Below are positions 45,294-53,590 of a stretch of DNA of 58,766 nucleotides, piece after piece (position 1 is the first letter of the stretch; each line of letters begins with the position of its first letter). The notes under the pieces are model-generated. The model had not been told where the DNA came from. It saw nothing but the letters and a program-made list of their open reading frames with translations, and did no database searches. The translations under genes and the position numbers were made by a program. Source of the DNA: Empedobacter falsenii. Its GTDB lineage: Bacteria > Bacteroidota > Bacteroidia > Flavobacteriales > Weeksellaceae. The stretch covers positions 1-58,766 of the forward strand of contig NZ_JAAGKM010000016.1 of NCBI RefSeq assembly GCF_019308355.1. Direction: 5' to 3'.

Positions 45294-46712
45294 ATGCTTT
45301 TATCTTTATTTATCATTTTACCATTAATAGTAGGAGTTTTTATGCTATTAATGCAAGGTCAAAAACCACAAAGATGGTTAGGAGCATTCGTTGGTGGAGC
45401 GTTGTTGGCGTTGTACTTGTTTATCACTTGCAAAGGTGGAAACAACGAGTTAACGTTTCAAACACAATGGTTCAATTTCAACAGCGTTAAAACTTATTTC
45501 GCGTTAAATGCTCAAGGTTTGGGAGGATTAATGATTCTATTAACTAACCTTACTTACTTAGCTCTTTTTGTTTATTTATCAACAACAAAACAAAAATATA
45601 GCAATACATTCTATGGATTATTGTTAATCACTTTAGCAGGATTAAACGGAGTTTTCTTAGCAGAAGATTTAATTTTATTCTATTTCTTCTGGGAAGTTGT
45701 CTTAATTCCAGTTTATTTCTTAATCGGATTATTTGGAATTGGAAAAGACAAAATTCGCGCAAATATGACATTCTTCTTATATACGATTTTAGGATCGATG
45801 TTTATGTTAGGAGGAATTATTTACATCGGATTTTTCTTACAACCAGCATCATTTTTATTAACAGATGTTGTACAAGTTACAGGACCGCATTATTCAACAA
45901 ACACAGCGTTGGCATTGTTATTCTTAATCGCTTTTGTGATTAAAATTCCAATCTTTCCATTTCATACATGGCAACCAACAATCTATAAAACATCACCAAC
46001 TCCATTAACAGTTGTACTTTCAGCTTTGATGGCGAAAATGGGATTATTTGCAGTGGTTACTTGGTATTTGGGAATGTTTCCAACGATTTCAGAATTGTTC
46101 AAATACATTACTTATTTAGCAATTTTCGGATTAGTTTATGCCTCGTTAATAGCTTTGAGTGCAAAAAATGTGAAGAAAATTATTGCATATAGCTCGATTG
46201 CTCACTTAGCTTTAATTTTTGTGTCATTATTTTCTGAATTAGCAAATGGTGTAGCAGGAGCTTATTTCCAAATGTTTTCACATGGTTTAGTTGTTTTAGG
46301 ATTATGGTTATGTGTAGATATTATGGAAAGAAAATATGATTTGACAGACATCAAATCGATTGGTGGTTTAGCAAAAGTTGATCCAACATTATCTATCTTA
46401 TTCATGATATTCGGTTTAGCAAACGTAGCATTACCATTGACAAGCTCATTCATCGGAGAGTTTATGATGCTTTCTGCATTATTTACACACAATCCAGTTT
46501 TATGTGTAGTAGCTTGTTTAGGTGTTATTTTATCTGCCGTTTATACGTTGAGATTATCAAGCGCATTATTGTTTGGAGAAGTGAAAAACATCAAACAAAA
46601 AGATGCTCAAAAAGGAGGTTTTGGACCAATTGCAGTTATTTCTGTAATCGCAATCATCGTGATTATTTTAGGAGTTTATCCAACACCAATTTTTAATTTA
46701 TTAGCACATTAA
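45294..46712 (+). CDS. nuoM: NADH-quinone oxidoreductase subunit M
   Basis: The 472-residue pump subunit shows FFWEVVLIPVYFLIGLFG with the key Glu (about 139), KIPIFPFHTWQP and SSIAHLALIFVSL. Seven bases separate it from nuoL and twenty from nuoN. Confidence 0.96.
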   Translation: MLLSLFIILPLIVGVFMLLMQGQKPQRWLGAFVGGALLALYLFITCKGGNNELTFQTQWFNFNSVKTYFALNAQGLGGLMILLTNLTYLALFVYLSTTKQKYSNTFYGLLLITLAGLNGVFLAEDLILFYFFWEVVLIPVYFLIGLFGIGKDKIRANMTFFLYTILGSMFMLGGIIYIGFFLQPASFLLTDVVQVTGPHYSTNTALALLFLIAFVIKIPIFPFHTWQPTIYKTSPTPLTVVLSALMAKMGLFAVVTWYLGMFPTISELFKYITYLAIFGLVYASLIALSAKNVKKIIAYSSIAHLALIFVSLFSELANGVAGAYFQMFSHGLVVLGLWLCVDIMERKYDLTDIKSIGGLAKVDPTLSILFMIFGLANVALPLTSSFIGEFMMLSALFTHNPVLCVVACLGVILSAVYTLRLSSALLFGEVKNIKQKDAQKGGFGPIAVISVIAIIVIILGVYPTPIFNLLAH

Positions 46713-46732
46713 TCATTTTTGAATAAATAGAT

Positions 46733-48121
46733 ATGAATACGATTATTTTATCAGCACTTTCAGGTATTATTTTGATGTTTAGTGGATTCTACATCAAAAA
46801 TAATCGTGCCTTAAATATACTTTCTGTTGTTCTGTTTTTCGGAATGATTGTAGGAGGAATTTTCGACTTGAAAGGTTGCTCAATGTTCGCAGGAAAATTC
46901 GATAATATGATTGGACAATCGCTTTACGGCGTTTCGTTCTTTATCGCATTGGCAGGATTGGCAATTTTTTACTTATTGTTGAACAAAGATTCGTTTGGAA
47001 AAGTAGGAAAACATGTGGCAGAATATTATGCCTTAATTTTCTTCTCTTTTACAGGAATCGCAGTTTTAGCACAATTCCACAACTTAGTAATTATGTTCTT
47101 AGGAATCGAATTAATGTCAATTCCAATGTACATTATTGCAGGAACAAACAAAGAAAGTCTTAGAAGTACAGAAGCTTCTGTAAAATATTTCTTGATGGGA
47201 GCTTTCTCAACAGGAATTTTGATGTTAGGTGTAACATTTTTGTACGGCGCAACAGGAACTTTTATGGTTGATCAATTGGTAAACTATAACAAAGATTTCG
47301 AAACAATTTATTACGCAGGATGGTGTTTAATCATCTTCGCATTTTGTTTCAAAGTTTCTGCAGCACCGTTCCACGCATGGACACCAGACGTTTACGACGG
47401 AACACCAACTGTGTTTACATCGTTTATGTCGACAATCATCAAAGGAGGATCATTTTTAGGATTTATTTTAGTCCTAAAATCATTCCCAACAAATGTAGAA
47501 TATGCCGAATATTACCGTTTATTATTCGCGTCAATTATCATTTTGACGTTATTTATCGGAAACTTCGGAGCAGTTTCTCAAAAATCTGTCAAACGTTTGA
47601 TGGCTTATTCATCAATCGCGCAAGCAGGTTTCATGTTATTTGTTTTGTTCAATATCAATTCAGCTTCTAAAGAGGCTTTGATGTTCTATACGATTGCTTA
47701 TTCAGTTGCGAACTTCATTATTTTCTATGCGATTGATCAATTCAAAAATCCAAAATTTGAGAGTTTCATTGGTTTAGGAAAAGCAAATCCAGTTTTAGCA
47801 GCAGCGATGACAATTTCATTAATTTCATTAGCAGGTATTCCATTAACAGGAGGTTTCTTTGCGAAATTTATGGCGTTGAGTATTGGAGGAACAAACGATA
47901 AAAACCTATTTTTGATTGTAATTGCATTGGTTATGGCAGTTTTGAGTATGTATTATTACTTCAAAATCATCAACTACATGTATTTCAAAAAAGGGAAAAA
48001 CAAATTAAAAACACAAGACGGGTTAACAAATTTCCTTTTAATTATCGGAATGGTAATCTTAATTGTGATGGGAATTTTTCCAGGAATATTATCGTCATTT
48101 TTACAAACGCCAATGTGGTAA
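46733..48121 (+). CDS. nuoN: NADH-quinone oxidoreductase subunit N
   Basis: The 462-residue last subunit of the complex has FLGIELMSIPMYIIAG with the key Glu (about 126), FKVSAAPFHAWTPDVYDGTP and KRLMAYSSIAQAGFM. It closes an intact fourteen-gene nuoA-N operon with all subunits in the standard order, followed by a strong terminator. Confidence 0.96.
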   Translation: MNTIILSALSGIILMFSGFYIKNNRALNILSVVLFFGMIVGGIFDLKGCSMFAGKFDNMIGQSLYGVSFFIALAGLAIFYLLLNKDSFGKVGKHVAEYYALIFFSFTGIAVLAQFHNLVIMFLGIELMSIPMYIIAGTNKESLRSTEASVKYFLMGAFSTGILMLGVTFLYGATGTFMVDQLVNYNKDFETIYYAGWCLIIFAFCFKVSAAPFHAWTPDVYDGTPTVFTSFMSTIIKGGSFLGFILVLKSFPTNVEYAEYYRLLFASIIILTLFIGNFGAVSQKSVKRLMAYSSIAQAGFMLFVLFNINSASKEALMFYTIAYSVANFIIFYAIDQFKNPKFESFIGLGKANPVLAAAMTISLISLAGIPLTGGFFAKFMALSIGGTNDKNLFLIVIALVMAVLSMYYYFKIINYMYFKKGKNKLKTQDGLTNFLLIIGMVILIVMGIFPGILSSFLQTPMW

Positions 48122-48163
48122 TTGGAGAATGATTATTATATAGTTTTTTATTATTTATTATTT

Positions 48164-48201
48164 AAAAGCTCGTGTCAAGTACTTGACACGAGCTTTTTTT
48201 T
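48164..48201 (+). terminator. Terminator of the nuo operon (perfect palindrome)
   Basis: A perfect 17-bp inverted repeat with no loop in the sequence, AAAAGCTCGTGTCAAGT followed by ACTTGACACGAGCTTTT, then a T-run. As RNA it forms a hairpin with a small loop at GTAC. An AT-rich arm in front also allows activity on the other strand. Confidence 0.85.
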
Positions 48202-48219
48202 ATATGGGATTATTTTGCA

Positions 48220-48244
48220 AAGAGTGTAAACCCTAACTTATCAA
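48220..48244. repeat. 25-bp direct repeat, copy 1
   Basis: Starts AAGAGTGTAAACCC and ends TTATCAA; identical over 25 bases to 49847-49871. The two copies bracket the accessory genes between nuoN and the M1 peptidase. A ten-base core of it, AGAGTGTAAA, occurs again at 48779-48788. Confidence 0.8.
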
Positions 48245-48331
48245 CAACACATTATTGATAAATAAAGTTAAAACCCATAAAATCATTTCGATAATCAATT
48301 TATCTTTAGAGTAAATCTTACGATTCTTCAG

Positions 48332-48604
48332 ATGAAAAGTCAAGCGTTTAACTCAGTCAATTAGTTTCAACAATTAGCAGAAGAAATCAATAAAATGCAA
48401 CAAGCATTTGCAGAAGGAAACATTAGTTCTTTAGATTTGTACCTAATGGAAGAGGAGGATGTATTGCAATACCTAAAAATTTGCAAAAGTACATTATACA
48501 ATTACAGAAAGAAAAACCTTTTAAAAGCCTACAATTATTTTGGTCGAAACGTCTACTTAAGACACGAAGTTTACCAAGCAATAATCAATCAATTACTCAA
48601 ATAA
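48332..48604 (+). pseudogene. Small HTH (excisionase/MerR-like) gene with in-frame amber codon
   Basis: An ORF opening MKSQAFNSVN reaches TAG at 48362-48364. The same frame then continues FQQLAEEINKMQQAFAEG into a 69-residue ORF that starts at ATG 48395 and ends at 48604. The C-terminal part (MEEEDVLQYLKICKSTLYNY to YFGRNVYLRHEV) has the pattern of HTH_17 excisionase-like domains that are abundant in Bacteroidota mobile DNA. The read-through protein resembles family N-termini (MxxQxFN...N-F-LxxxI), so the TAG looks like a nonsense mutation at codon 11. The HTH could still be made from 48395. Confidence 0.55.
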
Positions 48605-48607
48605 ATC

Positions 48608-48632
48608 AAGAGGCTTTTAAGCCTCTTTTTAT
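48608..48632 (+). terminator. Terminator of the HTH gene
   Basis: AAGAGGCTT pairs with AAGCCTCTT, with two loop bases, followed by a T-run. Confidence 0.75.
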
Positions 48633-49045
48633 TTATAATAAATTTAATAATACTCAATAAGATCATCATTAAAGATAACAATTAACAACCAATTCTTTTT
48701 TTGAATCCTTTTTTAGACAAAAAAAGAGACAGAAGATTTAACCAAAAAGAAAAACTTCCCCGTTTGAAAGAGGTCAGGAGAGTGTAAATCAAATGTAAAA
48801 CAAAACCACTACAACCACACAAACACCGAACAAACACCGAAGCGCTGCGGTACTTATCAACAGAACAACCACAGCACAACCACAGAAATATACAGACGAA
48901 TACAAATAAGTACATTTCATTCCAAAGCATTGCAAATCATTCCAAATGTTTCCATTTGTATGCAATAATTGAATTAATACGGATATCCATTACGAACTTC
49001 ACCATAGAAATTAAAAATCAAGTAAAACATTTAAAACCAAAAAGT
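48633..49045. other. Non-coding stretch with C/A-rich short repeats
   Basis: No credible gene was seen. From about 48795 to 48880 the plus strand is strongly C/A-rich and built of imperfect tandem copies: ACAAACACCGA twice and ACAACCACAG twice; CATTCCAAA occurs twice slightly further on. The ten-base AGAGTGTAAA lies at 48779. The region may be the long 5' leader of the downstream DUF6266 gene or the debris of an insertion. A minus-strand Cys-rich ORF here is regarded as spurious. Confidence 0.5.
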
Positions 49046-49693
49046 ATGGGTAAAGTTATTGACAGTATCATTTCAGGTACATCCGGTCGTACAGGTCGAA
49101 TAGTAGTCGCAAATGTCAACGGTTACGAAATATCACGCATTCGTCCTAAAAAATTATCAAAAGCACCAACTCCAAAACAAGCATTAATCAAAGAACGTTT
49201 CAACAAATCAGTCTTATTTCTTGCGAGTTACAAAGAATATGCAAAAGCATTTTTCGGAACAAAAGTAGGATTACGTTCCACATACAATTCTGCAATGAGC
49301 AATGTCATGAATGCATTAGTCTGTGATATGGATAATTTACAAATACTACCTAATTATCATCAAATTCAATTTTCAAAAGGAAAAGGAATAGATCTACAAC
49401 CCTTAGCCATCAGTTCTCCAACTCCGTTAACAATTCAGATCGATTGGGAAAACAACTCCATGGGCTCTAATGGCGAAACAGATTACATGGTGGCATTACT
49501 TGCAGAAGACAACGACCTTAATGTAGGAACCCAGTTTTTTCAAACCAATGCAATCCGTGTAGACTTAACATATCAACTAAGTTTATTACCAAGATATCAA
49601 GGTAAAGAATTACATATATGGATTGCCTTTGTCAATCCAGAAAACCTATTTGCATCTAATTCTGTTTACGTAGGAAAAATCATAGTAAACTAA
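49046..49693 (+). CDS. DUF6266 family protein
   Basis: The 215-residue protein begins MGKVIDSIISGTSGRTGRIV, matching the gly-rich start of DUF6266 (compare GxxSGKVGxxV in relatives). It has the conserved RPKKLSKAPTPKQALIKERF (about 32-51). The rest is predicted beta-rich. The ATG at 49046 is chosen because the family starts there; the frame stays open to 48956 but with low-complexity sequence. No signal peptide. Function unknown. It lies in the accessory interval bounded by 25-bp direct repeats. Confidence 0.75.
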   Translation: MGKVIDSIISGTSGRTGRIVVANVNGYEISRIRPKKLSKAPTPKQALIKERFNKSVLFLASYKEYAKAFFGTKVGLRSTYNSAMSNVMNALVCDMDNLQILPNYHQIQFSKGKGIDLQPLAISSPTPLTIQIDWENNSMGSNGETDYMVALLAEDNDLNVGTQFFQTNAIRVDLTYQLSLLPRYQGKELHIWIAFVNPENLFASNSVYVGKIIVN

Positions 49694-49722
49694 CATTGAC
49701 TATGATTCAGAAAAGAGAGAAA

Positions 49723-49787
49723 AAACCGTTTATATCATAACAAATCACATAAGTTGATGTCCAAGATACAAACGGTTTTTCTTTTTT
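49723..49787 (+). terminator. Candidate terminator of the DUF6266 gene
   Basis: AAAACCGTTT and AAACGGTTTT form a ten-base stem across a long loop whose ends (ATATC/GATAC) can extend it, followed by a T-rich run. The long loop makes it less certain than the other terminators. Confidence 0.5.
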
Positions 49788-49846
49788 TATCAAAAGAAAA
49801 AACTTCACCAAAGACACAAAAAAAAATCCCTCTCGAGAGGGCATAG

Positions 49847-49871
49847 AAGAGTGTAAACCCTAACTTATCAA
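49847..49871. repeat. 25-bp direct repeat, copy 2
   Basis: Identical over 25 bases to 48220-48244, in the same orientation, 1.6 kb away. It follows a small perfect palindrome (CCCTCTCGAGAGGG) by five bases. Confidence 0.8.
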
Positions 49872-50061
49872 GCTAAATTCATTTCAGCTTCACATTATTT
49901 TCTAATCAAATTCCAAATCAAAAAATTGGCATTAAATCGATGACGTTAAGAAAATGATTGAAGAGCAGCGTTAAAAAGATTTTAGCTCGTAGAGTTTTTA
50001 AAATCTTTAGCGAAGCGAAAACCATTTTTAGTCCAATCGATTTACAGCCAAGTCTTTTTTG

Positions 50062-50142
50062 GTTACTTTTTTTGACTGTTCCCCGAAGGGCATATGAATA
50101 CCAATTAATTAAAATAGATATTCAATGAATAAAAAAAGTAAC
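50062..50142. repeat. 12-bp inverted repeat with 57-base spacer
   Basis: GTTACTTTTTTT and AAAAAAAGTAAC pair perfectly. Between them lie TTCCCCGAAGGGCAT and an AT-rich tract. The GGTTACTTTTTT tract preceded by AAGTC is of a kind that recurs in intergenic regions of this group; its role is unknown. Confidence 0.5.
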
Positions 50143-50242
50143 AGAAGGTTGTTAACTAAATAAAAACAACCAACCCCCAACCTTCACCTTAATCTCAATC
50201 TTTTTTGTATTTTTGAAGTTAAAGTTTAATGATTAGTTAGAA

Positions 50243-52096
50243 ATGAGAAAATTCACTTTACTAATCTGCTTATGTTTGGTTCAATTAGCTTTTGCACAAC
50301 GTAAAGGATATTGGCAACAAAAGGTAGATTATAAAATAGATGTTGATATGAAAGAAAAATCATATCAATACGATGGAAAAATGCAATTGAAATACACCAA
50401 CAATTCAGGTCAAAGCCTGAATAAAGTTTATTTTCATTTATATTTTAATGCTTTTCAACCAGGAAGTATGATGGATAATCGTTTACAAAACATTTCAGAT
50501 CCTGATAAAAGAATGGCAACAAATATCGGAACAAAAGAAAATCCTAAATATGTTAGCCGTATTTCTGAATTAAAACCAGATCAAATTGGTTATCAAAAAG
50601 TAACATCTCTTAAACAAGATGGTAAAGCCGTTTCATATAAAGTAGACGGAACAATCTTAGAAGTTACATTAGCAAAACCAATTGCAGAAGGACAAACTTC
50701 TACTTTCGATATGGTTTGGAATGCACAAGTTCCCGAACAAATTCGTCGTTCTGGACGTAATTCGAAAGATGGTGTAGAATTTTCTATGGCACAATGGTAT
50801 CCTAAAATGGCAGAATTCGATCCAGAAGGATGGCATTTAGATGAATACATTGGTCGCGAATTTTTTGCGCCTTTTGGTAATTTTGATGTCACAATTAACA
50901 TCGATAAAGATTATGTAATCGGAGCTTCAGGAGAATTACAAGACCCTAATAGTGTAAAAGGTTATGTAAAAAATCCAACAATCAAAACAAAGAATGGAAA
51001 AGTAGCTTGGAATTTCAAAGCTGAAAATATTCACGATTTTGTTTGGGCTGCAGACAAAGAATTTATTGTAGAACATGCAAAATCAAAGCATGGTGTTGAG
51101 GTATATTTAGTTTACCAAGACAATGATAAATCTTCTGCATGGAAACAAGCAATGCCTTACGCATTAGGTTTCTTCGATTATAATTCTGAACACTTTGGCG
51201 AATATCCTTGGAAAACATATTCAATCATTCAAGGTGGTGACGGTGGTATGGAATATGGTACTGCAACTTTAATTGCTGGAGGAAGTAATTTAAATAGCTT
51301 AATCGGAACTATTTTCCACGAAGCAGCTCACTCTTGGTACCAACAATTATTTGGTATCAATGAAACATACAACGAATGGTTCGACGAAGGTTTTACATCA
51401 TATGTAGAGCAAATGGCGCACCTTAATGTTGTAGATAAATTAAAAGTAATGCCTTCTAATCCAAATCCAGATGCCTACAAAGGATATATTAATTTAGCAC
51501 TTTCTGGTAAAGAAGAACCTGCAAGTTTATTAGCAGACTATTATAATACAAACTATGCATACTCTTTAGAAGCATATTACAAAGGTCAAGTTTTAGCAAT
51601 TCAATTAGGATATATTATTGGAAATGATAATTTAAACAAAACATTCCTAGAATTCTATAAACAATGGAAATTCAAACATCCATCAGGGAATGATTTCAAA
51701 CGTGTAGCAGAAGAAGTTTCTGGAATTAATCTTAAATGGTACTTCAATTTATTCTTGAACACAACACGCAAAATTGATTACGCTGTAGAAGCTGTAAACG
51801 GAAACACAATCACAATTGCAAACAAATCAGATTTTGCAATGCCTATCGATTTGTTGGTAGAATATACAGATGGCTCAAAAGAATTATTCTACATTCCTTT
51901 ACGTGAAATGCGTGGAGAAAAACCAGCAGAAAACTTAGTAGAATACCAAGGTGCAAAAAGAATTATTTTAGAAGATTGGTTCTGGACAAAACCTACCTAT
52001 GATGTTAAAGTTTCGAAAGAAGTTAAACAAGTTACCATCGATCCAACAAAACGTTTGGCAGATGTAAACGATAAAAATAACGTATTTACAAAATAA
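50243..52096 (+). CDS. M1-family metallopeptidase, secreted
   Basis: The 617-residue protein has a signal peptide (MRKFTLLICLCLVQLAFAQ). The gluzincin motifs follow: GGMEYGTATL in the substrate-binding position, the zinc site HEAAHSW (about 359-365) and the third ligand in NEWFDEGFTSY 19 residues beyond the motif. Relatives are aminopeptidases that cleave N-terminal residues from peptides. The large C-terminal domain of classical M1 enzymes is reduced. No type IX sorting domain was seen, so it is probably periplasmic. Its stop overlaps the coaX ATG by one base. Confidence 0.92.
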   Translation: MRKFTLLICLCLVQLAFAQRKGYWQQKVDYKIDVDMKEKSYQYDGKMQLKYTNNSGQSLNKVYFHLYFNAFQPGSMMDNRLQNISDPDKRMATNIGTKENPKYVSRISELKPDQIGYQKVTSLKQDGKAVSYKVDGTILEVTLAKPIAEGQTSTFDMVWNAQVPEQIRRSGRNSKDGVEFSMAQWYPKMAEFDPEGWHLDEYIGREFFAPFGNFDVTINIDKDYVIGASGELQDPNSVKGYVKNPTIKTKNGKVAWNFKAENIHDFVWAADKEFIVEHAKSKHGVEVYLVYQDNDKSSAWKQAMPYALGFFDYNSEHFGEYPWKTYSIIQGGDGGMEYGTATLIAGGSNLNSLIGTIFHEAAHSWYQQLFGINETYNEWFDEGFTSYVEQMAHLNVVDKLKVMPSNPNPDAYKGYINLALSGKEEPASLLADYYNTNYAYSLEAYYKGQVLAIQLGYIIGNDNLNKTFLEFYKQWKFKHPSGNDFKRVAEEVSGINLKWYFNLFLNTTRKIDYAVEAVNGNTITIANKSDFAMPIDLLVEYTDGSKELFYIPLREMRGEKPAENLVEYQGAKRIILEDWFWTKPTYDVKVSKEVKQVTIDPTKRLADVNDKNNVFTK

Positions 52097-52869
52097 TGTT
52101 ATTAGCAGTAAATATTGGAAATACTAATCTTCGTTTCGCAGTTTTCAAAAGTGAAACGGAGATTATTACATGGACAATCAATTCAAAACCTTACCGTACC
52201 GAATACGAGTTTTTTGCAAAATTCTCGAACATGTACGAGCCTTTCGGAATTTCGAAAAATGATATTACAGATATTGTGATAGGTTCGGTTGTACCACCAC
52301 TTACAGCAAGCGTTAAGATTGCATTACAAAAGATTCACAAGTTCAAACCAATGGTTGTAGATCGTAATACGCCATCAGCAATCAAGCATAAGTCAAACCA
52401 AATGGGAACAGATTTATATGCGAATGCCGTAGCTGCACATTATCAAAATTATCAAGGCAAAAAAATTGTCATTGATTTTGGAACTGCACTAACTTTCTTA
52501 GGCATAGACGAATCAGCAAATGTCGGTGGAGTAGTAATTGCTCCCGGAATTATTACTGCCTTAAATTCTTTAGTAGGAGAAACAGCTCAATTACCAACAG
52601 TCGAACTAAAAGCACCAAAAACTGTTTTAGGATCAGATACAGAATCTTGCATGCAATCAGGAATGGTTTATGGGTTTTTAAGTATGGTCGAAGGAATGAT
52701 CGATCGTATCAATGCCGAAGAAGGAGAACAATCTTATGTAATTTCAACAGGAGGAGTTGGCGGTGTTTACAAATCATTGACAGATAAAATTGATATCGAT
52801 GATCGTCTACACACAATAAAAGGTCTTAAAATATTATACGAATTGAATAAAGATTCATTTCAGAAATAA
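52096..52869 (+). CDS. coaX: Type III pantothenate kinase
   Basis: First step of coenzyme A synthesis. The 257-residue ASKHA-fold protein has MLLAVNIGNTNLRFAVF at the start, GTDLYANAVAA (about 115), the catalytic-Asp segment VIDFGTALTF (about 131-140) and ISTGGVGGVY. In most type III enzymes the first motif is DxGNT; here the Asp is Asn6. That deserves a check but does not exclude activity. Translationally coupled to the peptidase gene and followed by a terminator. Confidence 0.92.
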   Translation: MLLAVNIGNTNLRFAVFKSETEIITWTINSKPYRTEYEFFAKFSNMYEPFGISKNDITDIVIGSVVPPLTASVKIALQKIHKFKPMVVDRNTPSAIKHKSNQMGTDLYANAVAAHYQNYQGKKIVIDFGTALTFLGIDESANVGGVVIAPGIITALNSLVGETAQLPTVELKAPKTVLGSDTESCMQSGMVYGFLSMVEGMIDRINAEEGEQSYVISTGGVGGVYKSLTDKIDIDDRLHTIKGLKILYELNKDSFQK

Positions 52870-52894
52870 ATCTATTTTTAGATAAAAACAATTA

Positions 52895-52924
52895 AAAAGC
52901 TCGCTCATTGCGAGCTTTTTTCAT
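52895..52924 (+). terminator. Terminator of the M1 peptidase-coaX unit
   Basis: AAAAGCTCGC pairs with GCGAGCTTTT around five bases, followed by T. Confidence 0.85.
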
Positions 52925-53014
52925 TTTATATCAAATCATTTCAAAAAAATGTCTAATTTTCTGTAACCTTTTTACAAACCTTGAGTCTATTAAGTAAGAA
53001 AGCAATTAACACAC

Positions 53015-53590
53015 GTGAAATTATTTGTACTAAATCGAAAAAGTAAAGAAGAAATTTTAGTCGATCGACTAAAAAAGAACGATGCTTTGGCGCAAAAAGA
53101 ACTCTACGAACAAAACTCCAAAAAGATGCTGAGCGTTTGTAGAAGTTACATCGAAGACATGCATTATGCAGAAGATTGTATGATTAACGGTTTTTGTAAA
53201 GTCTTTAATCATATCGAGAAATTTCAAAATAAAGGAAGTTTCGAAGGTTGGATGCGTCGAATTATGGTCAACGAATGTTTAACTTTTTTACGTGCAAATA
53301 AAACATTGATTTATGTTGATGATGTAAGAGTTTCTAATTATGATGAAGCAGATGAAGAAGTAGAAGAAACATGGTTAAATTTTAATGTGCAAGACGTGTT
53401 AGATCAACTTTCAGAACCTTATAGACTGGTGTTTAATCTTCATATTCTCGAAGATTATTCGCATCAAGAAATTGCAGAAATGCTCAATATTTCGGTATCG
53501 ACCAGCAAAACGCAATTGTTTCGAGCAAAGGCAAAACTGAAAGAAATTGTTCTAAGTAAAAAGAAAATGACAAATGAAAAACAACGATAA
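53015..53590 (+). CDS. RNA polymerase ECF-type sigma factor
   Basis: The 191-residue protein has a sigma-70 region 2 (about 18-95; MLSVCRSYIEDMHYAEDCMI, GSFEGWMRRIMVNECLTFLR) and region 4 (about 125-180; EPYRLVFNLHILEDYSHQEI, AEMLNISVSTSKTQLFRAK). It begins at a GTG; an upstream start was not seen. The next gene overlaps it by 17 bases and has an anti-sigma-like layout, followed by an outer-membrane protein. This three-gene layout suggests a cell-envelope signalling unit. Confidence 0.9.
   Translation: MKLFVLNRKSKEEILVDRLKKNDALAQKELYEQNSKKMLSVCRSYIEDMHYAEDCMINGFCKVFNHIEKFQNKGSFEGWMRRIMVNECLTFLRANKTLIYVDDVRVSNYDEADEEVEETWLNFNVQDVLDQLSEPYRLVFNLHILEDYSHQEIAEMLNISVSTSKTQLFRAKAKLKEIVLSKKKMTNEKQR

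Larger units (their letters stand above)
49788..50242. other. Non-coding stretch downstream of DUF6266
   Basis: No gene was seen in about 450 bases. Contents: a CCCTCTCGAGAGGG palindrome (49828-49841), the second 25-bp direct repeat (49847-49871), and a perfect 12-bp inverted repeat GTTACTTTTTTT (50062-50073) with AAAAAAAGTAAC (50131-50142) enclosing a CCCCGAAGGGC mini-hairpin. The last 60 bases lead into the M1 peptidase gene. Confidence 0.55.

Noticed and set aside
48682-48930. Minus-strand ORF of 82 codons rich in Cys and Phe
   Set aside because: It is the complement of the C/A-rich tract, has no recognisable domain, no clear start signal and a composition set by the low-complexity DNA.
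48795-48960. CRISPR array or microsatellite-type array
   Set aside because: Repeats are two-copy, 9-11 bases and adjacent, without regular spacers or a conserved repeat length.
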